This document shows, piece after piece, positions 47,607 through 60,138 of a stretch of DNA of 64,000 nucleotides. Each line of letters starts with the position of its first letter. Position 1 is the first letter of the stretch. The stretch lies in contig NC_016133.3 in the NCBI RefSeq assembly GCF_000005505.3, forward strand, positions 33,938,737 to 34,002,736, written 5' to 3'. The position numbers and the translations under genes are program-made. This DNA is from Brachypodium distachyon (Eukaryota > Streptophyta > Magnoliopsida > Poales > Poaceae). Below the pieces are notes generated by a model, which was given only the letters and a program-made list of their open reading frames with translations, searched no databases and had not been told where the DNA came from.

Positions 47607-47997
47607 CTTTATACCCGCCCGGCTCCTCTTCCCCGCGCACGCACGGCGGCCGGCCCGGGCAGCTCGATCGATCGTTAATCTGTCGTCGACGGAAAAGGTG
47701 AAGGAAGTAAATTAAGCAAGACAAGGGCAGGCCGGTCGCAGAGCACCGGCGGGCCGAGACACGGAGCTAGTAGAGGGGAAGGAAGTAAAGCGAAGGGGAT
47801 GGAGACGCACCTTTGTGCAAAGGAGGGAACAGGACCATATGTTTCTGGGAGGAGACCTGAGCTCAGAATGAGATTGGTGGATGGGATACTAGCAGCGGCA
47901 CCGGCAGGAAGAGGTGCTCGTACTAGGACTTGTACCGCCGATATATGCCAGTACAACGCTACGATTAAGTAGATGATGCGACGTCTGGGGCCGTTTT
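47607..47997. other. Upstream region of the BELL gene
   Basis: GC-rich leader close to the ATG, then pyrimidine-rich sequence. No ORF of note. Confidence 0.5.
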
Positions 47998-48028
47998 GAA
48001 AGAGTTGTGTTTCTCCTTAGAATTTTGA

Positions 48029-48203
48029 TACTCCCTCCTTCCGAATTAACTGAAGTGAATTTGTATAGATTTTTATACAAATCTACGAAAGAGTTGCGTT
48101 TCTCCTTAGAATTTTGGAACTCCCTCATTCCGAATTTGCTGACGTCAATTTGTATAGATTTTCTTATACAAATCCACGTCAGTTAATTTGAGACGAGAGA
48201 GTA
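48029..48203. repeat. Stowaway-like MITE with internal duplication
   Basis: Outer ends TACTCCCTCCTTCCGAATTA and CAGTTAATTTGAGACGAGAG then AGTA. Within and beside it a unit starting GAAAGAGTTG(T/C)GTTTCTC occurs at 47998 and again at 48087, each followed by TTTGTATAGATTTT and TATACAAATC. The duplication includes host flank, the left end and half the interior. Confidence 0.7.
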
Positions 48204-48235
48204 TTTAAGTTAAATTTGTCAAAAACAAAATGTTG

Positions 48236-48319
48236 TACTCCCTCCTATCAAAGATTTTATCAAATTTTGTACTAGAATTGTATTAAATCAGCGACGCTTA
48301 TTATGAATTTGAAGGAGTA
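48236..48319. repeat. Short Stowaway-like MITE
   Basis: TACTCCCTCCTATCAAAGAT against TTATGAATTTGAAGGAGTA, 84 bp, with diverged ends. Confidence 0.6.
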
Positions 48320-48888
48320 CTAGTTTCTACCATGGTTGCAGTCTAGTACGTTTATGCATTGGTTTCTATTGCATATTTTGTACCACACATTTGCTATCGT
48401 GTTTCCGCACCGGTTCCAGCTGAAGTGCTACAACCTTCCAGTTGCCGGTCGAGTCGAAACTAGGAACCAAGCAATCAGACCAAATCTACACGATCTTGAT
48501 AGTTGATGAGTGAAATTTACACACTAGAAAGGTTGATCCTTCACACTTTGACACACTTTTGTGCCCCAAGTGTGGCAAAAGTTGGTTAGAAAATGAATTT
48601 ATGACATGTGAGGTAGGAGGCTAAGGAACTTTCGCATGCCACAAGGCTGCAACCAAACACTTGCCACTTATTTGCCTAAGGTTTAACAAAGTTTGCCTAT
48701 GAACCAAACATGCCCATGTACTTTCACAATAGTTGGGGAACAAAAATCTCTCCTACACAATAGGAGGAGAGAGGAGAGTCAGGAGACAAACACTGACCAA
48801 TCAAACGGAGCAAGATCACGGTGAGAACTTGTGCACACGAACAACTTATTTGGCACAATGGTGAGAAATTATTTGCATCATTGGTACA

Positions 48889-49054
48889 TACTTCCTCCGA
48901 TATAGTACTCCTTCCGATCCATAATAAATATATGTTGGATCCATAATAAATATATGTTGGATCCATAATGATAGTATCCCAAGATTTATTATGGATCGGA
49001 GTGAGTACAAATTTATAATAAATCCTAAACATTTATTATGGTCGGAGGGGAGTA
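48889..49054. repeat. Nested Stowaway MITEs with a 22-bp tandem repeat
   Basis: An outer pair of ends (TACTTCCTCCGATATAG, TTATGGTCGGAGGGGAGTA) encloses an inner element at 48906-49007 (TACTCCTTCCGATCCATAAT, ATTATGGATCGGAGTGAGTA). Inside, GATCCATAATAAATATATG with TTG repeats at 48916-48937 and 48938-48959, followed by a partial third unit. Confidence 0.7.
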
Positions 49055-49217
49055 GTATATTGTGAGTTTTGGACTTAACAAATCCCTGAGAAATAAAATA
49101 TTATCTTTTATTCATTTCCAAAAAACACACGAGTCACGGCACCGTTGCAAAATTGGCATGAAATCGAAGAAAATCGCAAGACACAACGTGCAAGCAAAAA
49201 TCGAAAAGCATAAATAG

Positions 49218-49311
49218 TACTCTTTCCGATTTATAATAAGTGTCTCAAATCTCGTACTAACTTAATATAAAGTTGTACTAAGTCAGAGATATTTTTTATA
49301 GATCGGAGGGA
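49218..49311. repeat. Short Stowaway-like MITE
   Basis: TACTCTTTCCGATTTATAAT pairs with TTATAGATCGGAGGGAA, with an AGTTGTACTAAGT core like that of 33868. Confidence 0.65.
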
Positions 49312-50465
49312 ATTGCTAATTAAGGTCAGTAGAACTATTACACGATCTATGTGAGTATTGTTTAGATAGGACTGACATCAGCAACTTGTACATATGCTCC
49401 GCTCCCCTCGATCTTAGGCTCTTGCTTTTTTTTTCTTGAAAAAGAGTTTCACTGCCTATCCTGGCTAGCATCCTAGGCCCCTGCCACAGTACTACAGTAC
49501 TACTCCGGTTAATTGAGGTTCGCAGTCAAACCTCGGCACACTGATGTTTTGCTAGTCCATTTGGTTCGTACACAAACACATAGACGTAGATATCGAAGGA
49601 CGTGCACACGCGCTCGCGGTTCTCTCCGAGAAACGCGGTGGTTGCAGCGTCGAGCTTTCGCTCGCTAGTAGCCTCTCGCTGCCGCAACTTGCACCAAGCG
49701 GCAACGCTTCAGGGATAGAGCGCCGACGACGACGTGCGCCCGGTCCGGCCGGGGGAAGAAGAGTGGTCCACGGCTAGTCGTCGACGGACCAACTAATCTC
49801 ACGGGCCCGGCCCGCCAGGGAAACTGGGCTCGCTATTGGAGAGGAGGACGGAGCTGGCCGTGGGCCCACCTACGTCGCTCTCGCGCATCCCCCACAGCTG
49901 GCTGCTCGTTGCTTGTTGATCCGGTGGAGTGCTGTGTGCGACTGTGTGACGGTGTGAAGAGAGAAATCTCCTGAGTCCTGACGTACTCCGTACTTATTTA
50001 TTTAACAACTCTTTTGATTAAAAAACTGTTTTAATTACCCCTCTTTCCTCCGTTGTTGAGGTGTTTGGACTTCTGGAGCGATCGGTCGATACACCAATAC
50101 GTCCTGAGAGTCCAACAAAAAATGTCTCGTAGTTAAAATTTGGATGTATTTAGATGTGAGTTAGTGTATAGGTGCGTTCAAATTTAATCAAAGTTGAGAC
50201 ATTCTTTGTTGGACGGGAAGAGTAGAATAGTTTTAGATGTCTAAAACAAGGAAGCCTGCTGACGTGTCCTAGAACGGTTAGATGTCTAAAACGAGAAAAT
50301 TTGAGACGTCTGGGAAATCATGGGGCAACGTTGATTGATTGATTTAGGGGGGGCCTTTCTCGATTGGAAGACTGTAGACTGTAGTAATCAGATATTTTTC
50401 CAGAAGTTTTTAGGGCGTATGGGAAATCATGCAAGGACCTTCTCCGTCTATTTAAATTTTGTATT
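49312..50465. other. Intergenic region
   Basis: No gene. A GC-rich patch at 49600-49880 looks promoter-like but has no exon after it on either strand that I can recognise. Around 50090-50225 one-sided MITE-like text (GTCCAACAAAAAATGTCTC, AGACATTCTTTGTTGGACG) forms a weak inverted pair related to the 32507 element. Confidence 0.45.
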
Positions 50466-50817
50466 AGGGCCCTTTGATTCAAATGATTTTTATGAGAATT
50501 TTGGTGGATTCTATTTCTAAGGAGTCTTCTTCTGTCCTACTCCTTTGATTTATACGATTTAAGACCACGGCATTTTTTCTATGAACTAATTTGCATGCAA
50601 TTCCAAAGGAAGATTCCCATGGGGTCCAACATCATGAAAAATTACGTTTATTTTATGACAAACATGGCTAGCATATAGTTCTTCAGTTAAGTTACTGTAT
50701 TTTTTTCCGTGGTGCAATCAAACGGTTTATATCAATTCTTATACGATTCAACATGGCATGACATTCAATTTTTTTTTTGTAATTCCTGTGTTTTTGAAAC
50801 CCCGTGAATAAAAAAAA
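50466..50817. repeat. Possible MITE beginning GGGCCCTTTGATTC
   Basis: The left end GGGCCCTTTGATTCAAATGA is that of a common grass MITE; the right side ends AAAAAAAGCCC. TTA precedes the left end but the right flank is TTG, so the target duplication is imperfect. The interior is AT-rich and non-coding. Confidence 0.4.
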
Positions 50818-51102
50818 GCCCTTGATCAGTTATTTTCCTACAAGCATGAGTCAGTGAGTGTGAGAGAGTACGTACCAAGGAAATCCACAAAGTAAGGTTT
50901 ATCTTCTTGCTCGTTACAAATTTCTATCTTAACCGCACCCATTCCAACTCTCTTCGATCCTTCACCTTCATCTTCACCGGTCCCCATTCTCGCCATGTTG
51001 CCGGACTCATTGTGCTTCGCCGGCCACTCCACCTCAATTTATCCTCCAAAAATCCAAAGACTCATAAGTACATCTTGGTATTTTTTTTTCTTGTTGAAAT
51101 AG

Positions 51103-51366
51103 TACACACTCCCTCGGTTTCTAAATACATGTACATTTTGGGTTGTTCTAAGTGAAACTTTGTCAATTTCGACCGATATTATAGATAAAAAATAGCACCT
51201 TATGTAATACCAAAAAATACGATATGAAAAAAATATATACTTGATATTGATCCTTATGATACTAGTTTGGTGTTGCATATGTTTGTAATGTTTCTATAAA
51301 ATGGGTCAAAGTTAACTAAGTTTGACTTAAGACAATGTAAATGTACAAAATTTAGAAACTGAGGTA
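51103..51366. repeat. MITE, same family as the MAP kinase intron 2 copy
   Basis: Ends CACTCCCTCGGTTTCTAAAT and AAATTTAGAAACTGAGGTA; the inner arms carry GTCAATTTCGACCG and GGGTCAAAGTTAACTAAG as in 13485-13758. It directly abuts the next element. Confidence 0.75.
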
Positions 51367-51487
51367 CTCCCTCGTCCCTCCGACCCATATTACTTGTATC
51401 AAATTTGCCCAAATATGGATGTATCTATATTTAAAAAACGTCTAGATACATGTAATATTTCACAAATAATATGGATCGGAGGGAGTA
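51365..51487. repeat. Stowaway MITE, back to back with the previous one
   Basis: TACTCCCTCGTCCCTCCGAC with CATATTACTTG pairs with AATAATATGGATCGGAGGGA then GTA. The left end has an extra CTCGTC insertion. It shares two bases (TA) with the preceding MITE. Confidence 0.75.
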
Positions 51488-52920
51488 GTACATTTTTAAA
51501 TTGGGATACATGATAGCAAATAATCTGCTCTTGGGAATGCCGGGCTAAATGTTGTCAATCCTTACTTAACCCCTTCTAGGCCTCTCCTTTTGTTTCTGAA
51601 CTTCTTTGTCCATTGCGCAACTGTACGTATGGAAGATTTGGCATCCTACTGCTACTGCTGGAGCTAATTAAAGCTGCCCAGATTCTTTCGTCAGATTCCG
51701 GTCACCATTACCATTGCACGGTCCTCATCTGCAAGGCTGCAACTAGCAAGAGACAAGAGTTAACAAAACAAGAGCCAACGAACAAAGCAGATGTCCCAAA
51801 TTTAAATTAATCAATTCACACAAATTCAATGTTTACGCTATTCTTTTTCACATAAGCCAACGTTTATCTTTTTTTTGTTCATAAAAACCAATGTTAGTTG
51901 GTTGCTATTTTGTACTGATTCTAGTATTTGGTGAGTAGTTTAGATTGCACTGACGTCTCCCATATATCAAATGGCATGTGGGACCATGTGTACGTTATTC
52001 CTGCTTATATGGCCCACGCAAGGTTGACACGCTCTGCAATGGATCCCCGTCACTCGTTCACACGATCGACTTGACGTAGAAAAGGTTTAATAACTTGGCG
52101 AAACTGGTTTGCTTTGGATGGACATGGGGACATGACGGATTTAATTAACCAACACGAAATGTTTCACTGATATACAATTTTCCTTCTCAGTGAACAGCTA
52201 GACTCTGACAGGGTTAACTGAGTTCGCAGGCTCGCTGCATATCCGCCTGAAATTCTCGTGTTCCTAGATCGCCAGCACCCGTGAAAGACATGTTGGTAGC
52301 TAGAGAACTAGAGATGGAGCCGGAAGATTTCTTCGGGCGCATCTCTGGTTAATCGATGAATCGATCCGATCCAAAAACAACACTTTGCAACTTTCTCCAT
52401 CGTTGTGTGTATACAACTTGGTCGTGTTGAGAAAATTCGTTTGCACGTACAACTAGCTAGAAAGGTGCATTTCAGGACGGGATGATAGATTGAAAAGTCT
52501 AAGGAAACAGTTATGGAGATGGATCGTGATGCCCGATACGCTGCTATATATGATTATCAATCTGAGGATGGCAATCAGTAGGTCGATCCCGTCAATCTCA
52601 ATTAGTTAAGGATGTTTTGGTCCTTCTACGTGGCTAGAAAAACATGTGCAAGCTTATCATCGCGAAAAGACTCCCTGTGTTCCCGACTAAAAAAAAAACC
52701 CTCCCAGTGCGAGTACCCATCGTGACGTTCTGATATTGGCCACGCTCCATTCTGTTTCTGCTCTCGCCCGGTACTGCTCAGAGCCAGGCTTCGGTGGCAA
52801 ACAAAAACGTAGAATCTCCCAACGAATAAAAAGGGTGAATTAATCGACAAGGAATTGGTTATACATAAGCACTAGCGCACGAAGCATTCATGGAGTCGAA
52901 TCAAGGCATGCGCTTCGAGA
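51488..52920. other. Intergenic region
   Basis: No gene, RNA or paired repeat recognised. The frame 51613-51810 has no domain. Confidence 0.5.
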
Positions 52921-55900
52921 CTTTTTTCGATAAAAGGCTTTTTAGGGCCCGGCTTTATTAGAAAGCCAAAGAGGTTCTGTTGGGGTTACCAGCGATATCA
53001 ATCATACAACCACCACCGATACCAGAAACTAGAATTCAGGAAAACTTCACACAAACCAAAACCACCGGCCCCTAGCAACATGTTGCTCAATGCGAATCGA
53101 AAACAAAAGTCAGGAGACACAGCATTTAGCCCACACCTACACGAGCATCACCGCCCTCCGAGTCCAGCAAACAAGCATGGATAGACTTGATCGTTGCCTC
53201 TAACTTGGCGTGGCTCCTACTCGGGTGAAGATTCTTCCAGAGTGTAAGTAACAACCCCACCTTGTAGACCACCTGCACAGGAGAAGAGCAATTTTTTGAT
53301 TGAAAACCATATCATTTCTGATCAGCCAAAGCACCCAAGCAATGGCTGCCAACAAAGCCCACCAAATGTAATTAGCTTTCAACCCTTCCTGTCCCATACA
53401 ACAAGAGAAAAAATCATTCACATACTTAGGGGCACCAGACCACCCAAAGCAGTCACGCATACAGCACCAAAGGAAAACAGCGATGGGACAGGCAAACAAA
53501 AGATGATCCGCCGATTCGGGAGCCCCACAAAGCTGGCATCCCCGCTCCCCAGGCCAGCCCTTTTTAAAAAGTTCCTCGGTCACCTGGATGCGCCCCCTAA
53601 TACTAAGCCACAGAAAGATTTTTTGCTTAAGGGGAATATGAGCCTTCCAAAGTTCACCGATCCGTAGGTCACGTACACCCCGATTAGTCATGGCCAAATA
53701 CAGAGACTTAGAAGAGAAGATCTTGTTTTTTGTAAGCCCCCAAACGCCCACATCTTGTTCCTCCCGCAGAACAACCAACGACAAAAGCACACAGAGCTCT
53801 TGCCATTCGTCACACTCACCAGGACCAAAAGCTTGACGAAACGTCAACCCAGGCGATGTCGGCTGAAGTATTTCCTGGACTGTCCCCCACTGTTGTTCAT
53901 TGCATCAAAAAAGCCTATGGAACCTTGCATCTAATGGAGCCTGTCCAAGCCACACATCATTCCAGAAATGAATGGAAGCCCCATTGCCTAACCTGTATTC
54001 ACAGCCAAACTTAAACCACGATTTGACTGCATGTAACCCTTTCCAAAACTGTGAGGATTGCGCTGATGAGGATTGGAAGAAGCCCCCATGGCTAAAATAT
54101 TTTGCTCTCAGCAAACGACAACTGAGATCCTCACAACCCCCTTCGAGCTTCGCAATCCACTTAACAAGCAAGACCACATTTCTGATCCTACTATCAAGAA
54201 AACCCAAGCCGCCCGCTTCTTTGGGTCTACACAGCTCATCCCATTTAACCATGTGGTATTTCCGTTTCTCACCCACGCCTTCCCAAAAGAACCTCGCACG
54301 GATCGAATCCATCTTCACATGAATCCCATCCGGCAACCTATAGAAACCCATAATATACGTGGGAAGATTGTCTAAGCAAGCATCAATCGGGATCTTTCTT
54401 CCACCAAACGAAAGATCGACCCCTGCCAATAGTCAAGTCGTTTTTCCACTTTTTCTGGGACACACGCAAAATGTTCCAATAGCAGTATCGTTGGGGAGAT
54501 AGGAATCCCCAAATACTTGATCGGAAAAACCCCCACCTCACAGTTCAATAATTCCGCAATCCTCCGATTCTCCTCCGCAGAGCTACCAACTAAAAAGACC
54601 TCACTCTTTTGGAAATTGATTTTCAACCCCGACATCTCTTCAAAGCAATACAATAAGAGTTTTATGTTCCCAAGAGAGATCTCATCATTTTTCACAAATA
54701 AGATTGTGTCGTCTGCATATTGAAGATGCGAACCCCCCCCCCTCCCCCCGAATCAAGTGAGGCACCAACCCTGTAAGATGATCTTTTTCCTCGGCAGATT
54801 TAAGCATAACACCAGGCGCATCCCCCACGATGTTAAAAAGGAGGGGGGACAGCGGATCCCCTTGCCGTAACCCCTTGAACGTCCTAAAGTATTCTAAGTA
54901 ATCTCCATTGAGATTAATGCACACTCTTCCCGATTCCACAGTAGCGCGAATCCAATAAATCCATTTCATATCAAAACCCCGTTTTTCCATCACCTCAAAA
55001 AGGAAAGGCCACCGAACCTTATCGTAAGCTTTTTCGAAATCGAGTTTAAGGATCACGCCCTCTTCTCTCTTACGCATTAACTCGTGGAGAACCTCATGTA
55101 ATACTACAACACCCTCCAAATGGATCTCCCAGGAAGAAAGGCTGTTTGCACCCCACTGACAATACGAGCCGCCACCGACGTGAGACGAATTGTTAGCACT
55201 TTCGTAATCAGCTTAAAGATCACATTCAGCAAGCAAATAGGTCGGAATTGACGGATATTAATCGCCCCTTTGACCTTAGGCAAAAGAGTAATAACCCCAT
55301 AATTCAATCTACCTAGATTAAGGCGTCCCTGGTACAATTCATCCAACATATCTTTAACCAGACCTTTCATCTCACCCTCAAACTTTTTAAAAAACTGAAC
55401 GAAAAACCATTCGGCCCTGGCGCTGTTTGGGTTTTAGTTCTTTTAATAGCAAGTTCAATCTCAGCCATAGTAAACGGTTGAGTAAGCTGCAGATTCTCCT
55501 CCGGCAACACCAAGTCTTCACCACTCCAAGCTAGATCCGACAAATGGACACTAGTATCACCCTCACGACCAAAGAGCTGTTTATAATATCCAACAATCAG
55601 CGCTTTCAACTCTTCATTTTCAGAAATTATTTTGCCGTCTTCCTCCAAAGAGAAGATTTTTCCTTTACGTTTGCGCCCATTCGCAATTTTGTGAAAGTAT
55701 CCAGTATTTTGATCCCCTTGAAGAAGCCATTGGACGCCCCCTCGGCGCTGCCAATACATCTCATCTGCCGTGTATACCCCAGAAAGTTCACCCTCAATCT
55801 GATATCTCTGTATCCAACCCCTCTTATCAAGCATATCCCTATCACCCAAGGCATCTAGCTGTTCCAGTTGAGATAGTAATTCCTCTTTCACACGCCTAGC

Positions 55901-56230
55901 CTCGCCTTTCAGATTTGAAGCCCCAACCTTTCAGAAAACGCCGCAACACTCCCAGCAATCTATGCCAGTAATCTTGTATATGTTCTGCCCCTCGGCAGGG
56001 CCAATGGTCCAACACCACTTGTTTAAAATCTGGTTCCTCAAACCAGCTCGGTTCCACCCGAAAATGAAAACAGGACTGCTCAGTGTGGCTCCCCAAATCC
56101 ACAAGGAGCGGGGAATGATCGGATCCAACCCTAGTAAGCGATCGGACCGACGTAAGAGGGAAAAGAACTTCCCATTCCGCACCAATGACACCATTACACC
56201 AAAGACTATTGTACGTTCCCGTCAAAAAAG
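52921..56230 (-). mobile_element. 5'-truncated, frameshifted LINE (about 3.3 kb)
   Basis: A minus-strand LINE from the end of the endonuclease domain to the 3' end. Segments in order are: endonuclease end with VGSDHSPLLVDLG (56225-55896); coiled linker with GYFHKIANGRKRK and APGPNGF (55891-55367); reverse transcriptase LPKVKGAINIRQFRPI (55370-55104), FEKAYDKVRW and GLRQGDPLSPLLFN (55119-54685); LQYADDTILF with the catalytic YADD (about 54725-54695); LKINFQKSEVFLVG and the thumb region (to 53905); and zf-RVT with GCQLCGAPESADHLLFACP (53847-53200). At least five frame changes disable it. The 3' end near 52921 carries CCTTTTATCGAAAAAAG on the minus strand. No target duplication was found. Confidence 0.9.
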
Positions 56231-57859
56231 ACTATTGTACGTGCCATTGCTGTCTGTCTCGCTGGTATTTAAGCTCGACCGGGTCCCGCGAAACAGACGT
56301 ACATCCGATCCATCCATGCCGAATAATCCTCCACAGCCTACCGCTAGCTAGCGATATAACGCATTGGTGACTTGGTGAGCTCAACCGTCGACCTTGACCG
56401 CTTGCTCTTAGCAGTATCTTGGCTCCTCGTATCTTGGAGAAGAACAGGAAAGAAATACATAACGGAAAAGCACGTAGCGTGCTCGATCACGTGTGGGGTT
56501 ACACACGGACTGTACACGAGAAATGGACTTTGTACTTGTGCGTGGTTGTTTTGCGCGACCGATCATCTGCCTCCTCCTAGGCTCCTAGCTTCGTCGTCTC
56601 CCACGTTCGAGCGCATATGCATGGCCAGGTCTGACATGCAGACGATCGACGACGACTACATATCCACGGAGGAGGGGGACGTACTGCAGCTAGCACTTCT
56701 GCTCTGTGTGTGTGTGTGTGTGTGTTTTTTCAGGAAACGATCGGCCGTCAAATTATCGGGAGCTCCGATCCCGTCCGGCCGGCCAGTACTGCGGTGCCGG
56801 GTGCCGACACTACCTGCGTTTTGATTCGCGGCTCGTTAATACAGTGCCGATTGCCGACAGGCGACAGCGCCTGCATCTGCATATATAACCGCGCTTCTAC
56901 CTTAGTCGGTTGATCGAGAGGCTTCCAGTACTTTTGGTGCCTGCAGCCATAGGTTCCAGGTTAATTTCGATCCTTATATTTGGCGTTTGGGACTGTCTGT
57001 TGCATACAACACCGTCCTGCATGCTCCGCGTTGTCCATGTTTAGTTTTAGAGAAAATTAATTTGTTAGTCTTCGCAAACAACAAAAAAAACTTAAATATT
57101 TGCAAGTTCTGGTAATCTGCATGCTTTTCTCTTTCACAAAAACGTGCATGATTTTGGTGACTTTCGCCAACTCCTGACTGGGCCGGAACACTACACGACT
57201 CGACAGGAGCCCATACCAAGGGGTTGCTTGCCTATCCGCATTAGGTTCCGTCAGAAAAATTTGTTGGGCCTAGGCCGTCTTTCCATCAGGATGCTACAGT
57301 ACATTTTAACCTAAATTTTCTGTCACTAAAAAGATCGAAAAACATCTTATTACACACTGTTCGTCGTCTGGATGTCATTGTGCGCATCGTTTTCGTCAAG
57401 TGAAGTAAGGCCAGTGTGGAGCAAGTTCTGTATGGGACACGGTCGTCGCCCGGAGTCGAGGTAGAAGACTAGAAGGCATTGACACATGCGTTGTGGTGGT
57501 TAGGAGGTCACGATTCCGTGTTGGTTTTCCTTGATGTGTTGGCGTGCACCTTTGGGCGCCAGTAATCAGGCTGAGGATATATGACGCAACTATAGAGATT
57601 GATGACGGCTGCATCAGGGCCAGCTCGATCATAGAGTGGCAACACGGATGTAGAAAAGGAGGAGAGGCTCACTCCATGTTGCCTTCACGAGCTTAGAGTA
57701 GACATGTGTAATCCTGCCAACGGTGTCGACAATCAGGGCAAACCATCAGGCATCTCGCTCGTCCAATGGGGGAAGAAACGAGAGTATAAGAACGGGGAAA
57801 GCTCGAGGATTTTAGGGATTTACGGGCGAGGAAAAGGAGTCCGGATGGCACCCAGCCTC
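56231..57859. other. Intergenic region with a TG microsatellite
   Basis: A (TG)n run lies at 56704-56724. The open frames around it (for example 56372-56824) show no domain. No gene is recognised. Confidence 0.5.
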
Positions 57860-58275
57860 GTTGGGTACGGGTAGAGCTCAACCATACCCGTACTCGACGA
57901 CTCGACCGGCAACCCCAACCCGTACCCATGGTCGGGTATGAAATTTTACCATACCCACACCCGCCACGGGTACGAATATCTGCAAGTATTTATACCCGAT
58001 CCGGTGGAAACGCAAAACAGCTGACAAATGATATTGGGTTGGGCTTTGGCATCTGAAGGGGCCTTAGGCAAGGGTTAATAGACCTCTTGTACTTGGCTGA
58101 CAACGGTAGGTGCGGATACACGGGTAGACGGGTTCATGTCTTCCAATACCATACCTGTAACTGCCAAACCCGTTGGGTACAAGATCTTATTGTTGCGGGT
58201 ATTTTTTTACCATCGTATCTTAAACGGGAAATAACCCGTCGGGTATGCGGGTATTGGTTACCAATTGCCACCCTA
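57860..58275. repeat. hAT-like relic rich in GGGTA motifs
   Basis: Repeated CGGGTA/TACCCG words and a right end reading GGGTATTGGTTACCAATTGC then CACCCTA. This is the familiar terminal text of non-autonomous hAT elements (complement TAGGGTGGCAATTGGTAACC). The left end is not clear. Confidence 0.45.
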
Positions 58276-60138
58276 AAAAGAGAAAGGTTTGAGGATGTAC
58301 TGTTTAGTTGTGAGACCCCCACCAGCTAGTCGATGTGTGCCATGTCACCAGAATACGCAGGGTCATGCGTATAAGATCGTACACACAAGTTCAGTGACCT
58401 GAAATTTTCAGAATCTGAGGACTAAATCATAGTGTCATGACAGGTTCCACATTTAAGAGTGCATTTTACCCTTCAATTTGTGGCTGCATTTGTAAGTTGG
58501 CTGCATGCATGCAGCAAAAAGCAATGAAATACTTTCTTTTATTGGAAAAAGGTCCCACGGTTCAGCAGCAAAGTGATAGCTCCTCTACAGAAAAGAAGCG
58601 AAGTAAAGCAGATTCAGTCCCTCGAAATAGAAAAGGAGGATCCCTCATTCATACCCCCTCTCCCGCGTCCAGCTTCTGATCTCTTTTCTTTCCTCTAGGA
58701 ACAAGACAGTAGAGGATCAGCGATTCTTTTGGTTTCTTCCAAACAAAGCGTGCAGCACAGCACTGCAACCGGTAGAGAGACGTGCTCGTCAAACGAACTC
58801 CACTAGCTCCTCCCTGGAAGCCCTGTACCGTAGGTAGGCAGCACGTCCTCCGGTGAGAACGCCGTGCCCACCCCACGATCGACGACGACACATACCTGCT
58901 CTTGGCCTTCCTAGCTGACAAACCTCAGCCCGATGCGATGGATGCCGTCGAATCAGTCTTGCTGGTTTGGACACACTGGCTTGGCTGCCTTTGTCTCTGA
59001 ATTGTGTAGCCACAAATGGCAAACCGGGGGAGAGATCAAAAGTTCAGTTATGCAGCAGCGACGTGTTCCGGACTTTCGGAAACAGATGTCTCATTCAATC
59101 TTTGTCATCACTGGTTTCGTCTGAAATCGTTGCGAGGAAACAGTGGAGAAACCTTGCAAGCCTTCCATTGACCCGGCGCGGTCTAGAATTAACTCGGTCC
59201 AAGTTGCCGCATGTTGTGCTATGTTTCTGAAATTCATGTGGCAAATACTGAAACTTTTCTTCTTGTGTTGTATTAGAGCTAGGGGCATGCACGTGCTTGG
59301 TTTCTGGAAGAAAATTGGACTGCTGGAAGTAAAAGTTCTGTAATCGCAGGAAATGTGAGCATGCACAAGAACAACGGACGGCCACAGGTACAGCTCGTCC
59401 TGCGTTTCATTGCATCGCAGGAGGCCGAACAAACCGCGACTGTTCCGTATTTACATGACCTTCACTTACATGTAATTAACGCGTCGAGATGTACATCACA
59501 TGACGAACTAGAAATGTAAAAGCTCGACAAAATTTTGGCTACGTTCGAAGACAAATCTTCATGACGCCTACGCATATATATATCTCTCTCTCTTCACTTC
59601 TTCATGCTGCACTACAACTCTCTGCTAGCACTCCTACGGATCAGGCGAGAACAGTGTCAGACGCTACACTGCTTCAGCCCTTTGGGTGTTTGGTGACCGC
59701 CTTTCAGCCGTACCTGCATATACGAATGAATATTTTTCATGCCGTGGTTCAGAAGAAACAATTTTGCTTACGGCTGGTAAATAATTTTGCTCTTTCTTAT
59801 ATAGCTGATAAATAATTACTATTTCTAAGTCACCGCTAAAAATAACCCGTATCATTCACTGATAAATATTCGGCCGCTACGCGTTAATGACCATGCGAGG
59901 GAATCCTATGACCGAAAGCTTCGGGGATGACATCTCAGTATAGTATACGACACACTACCCCCAGCGGGCTTAATAATGGCTGCATTATTCTGAGGACAAA
60001 CTCCAGGGGCTCCGCACGATTTCTTTCCGTCGCGTGAACGTGAATTTTAATTTATTTTTTCCAGCAAGAGATGAGTGCGATTTGCAGAGGAAAAGAAAGC
60101 AGAAAGAGCAGTCTGGGGACGGGGCTGGCAGTACTCAC
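58276..60138. other. Region where the rest of the hydrolase gene is expected
   Basis: The minus-strand hydrolase gene fragment ends at a donor at 60138, but no exon with hydrolase motifs (HG-type oxyanion, GxSxG) was recognised in this stretch or farther left. A short TATATATCTCTCTCTCT run lies near 59574-59592. Confidence 0.5.

Noticed and set aside
48889..49054. Regular repeats as a CRISPR-like or satellite array
   Set aside because: Only 2.4 units inside a MITE, without spacers, in a plant genome.
56372..56824. 150-aa frame containing a Cys/Val run
   Set aside because: The CVCVCVC run is the translation of a TG microsatellite; the rest has no domain.
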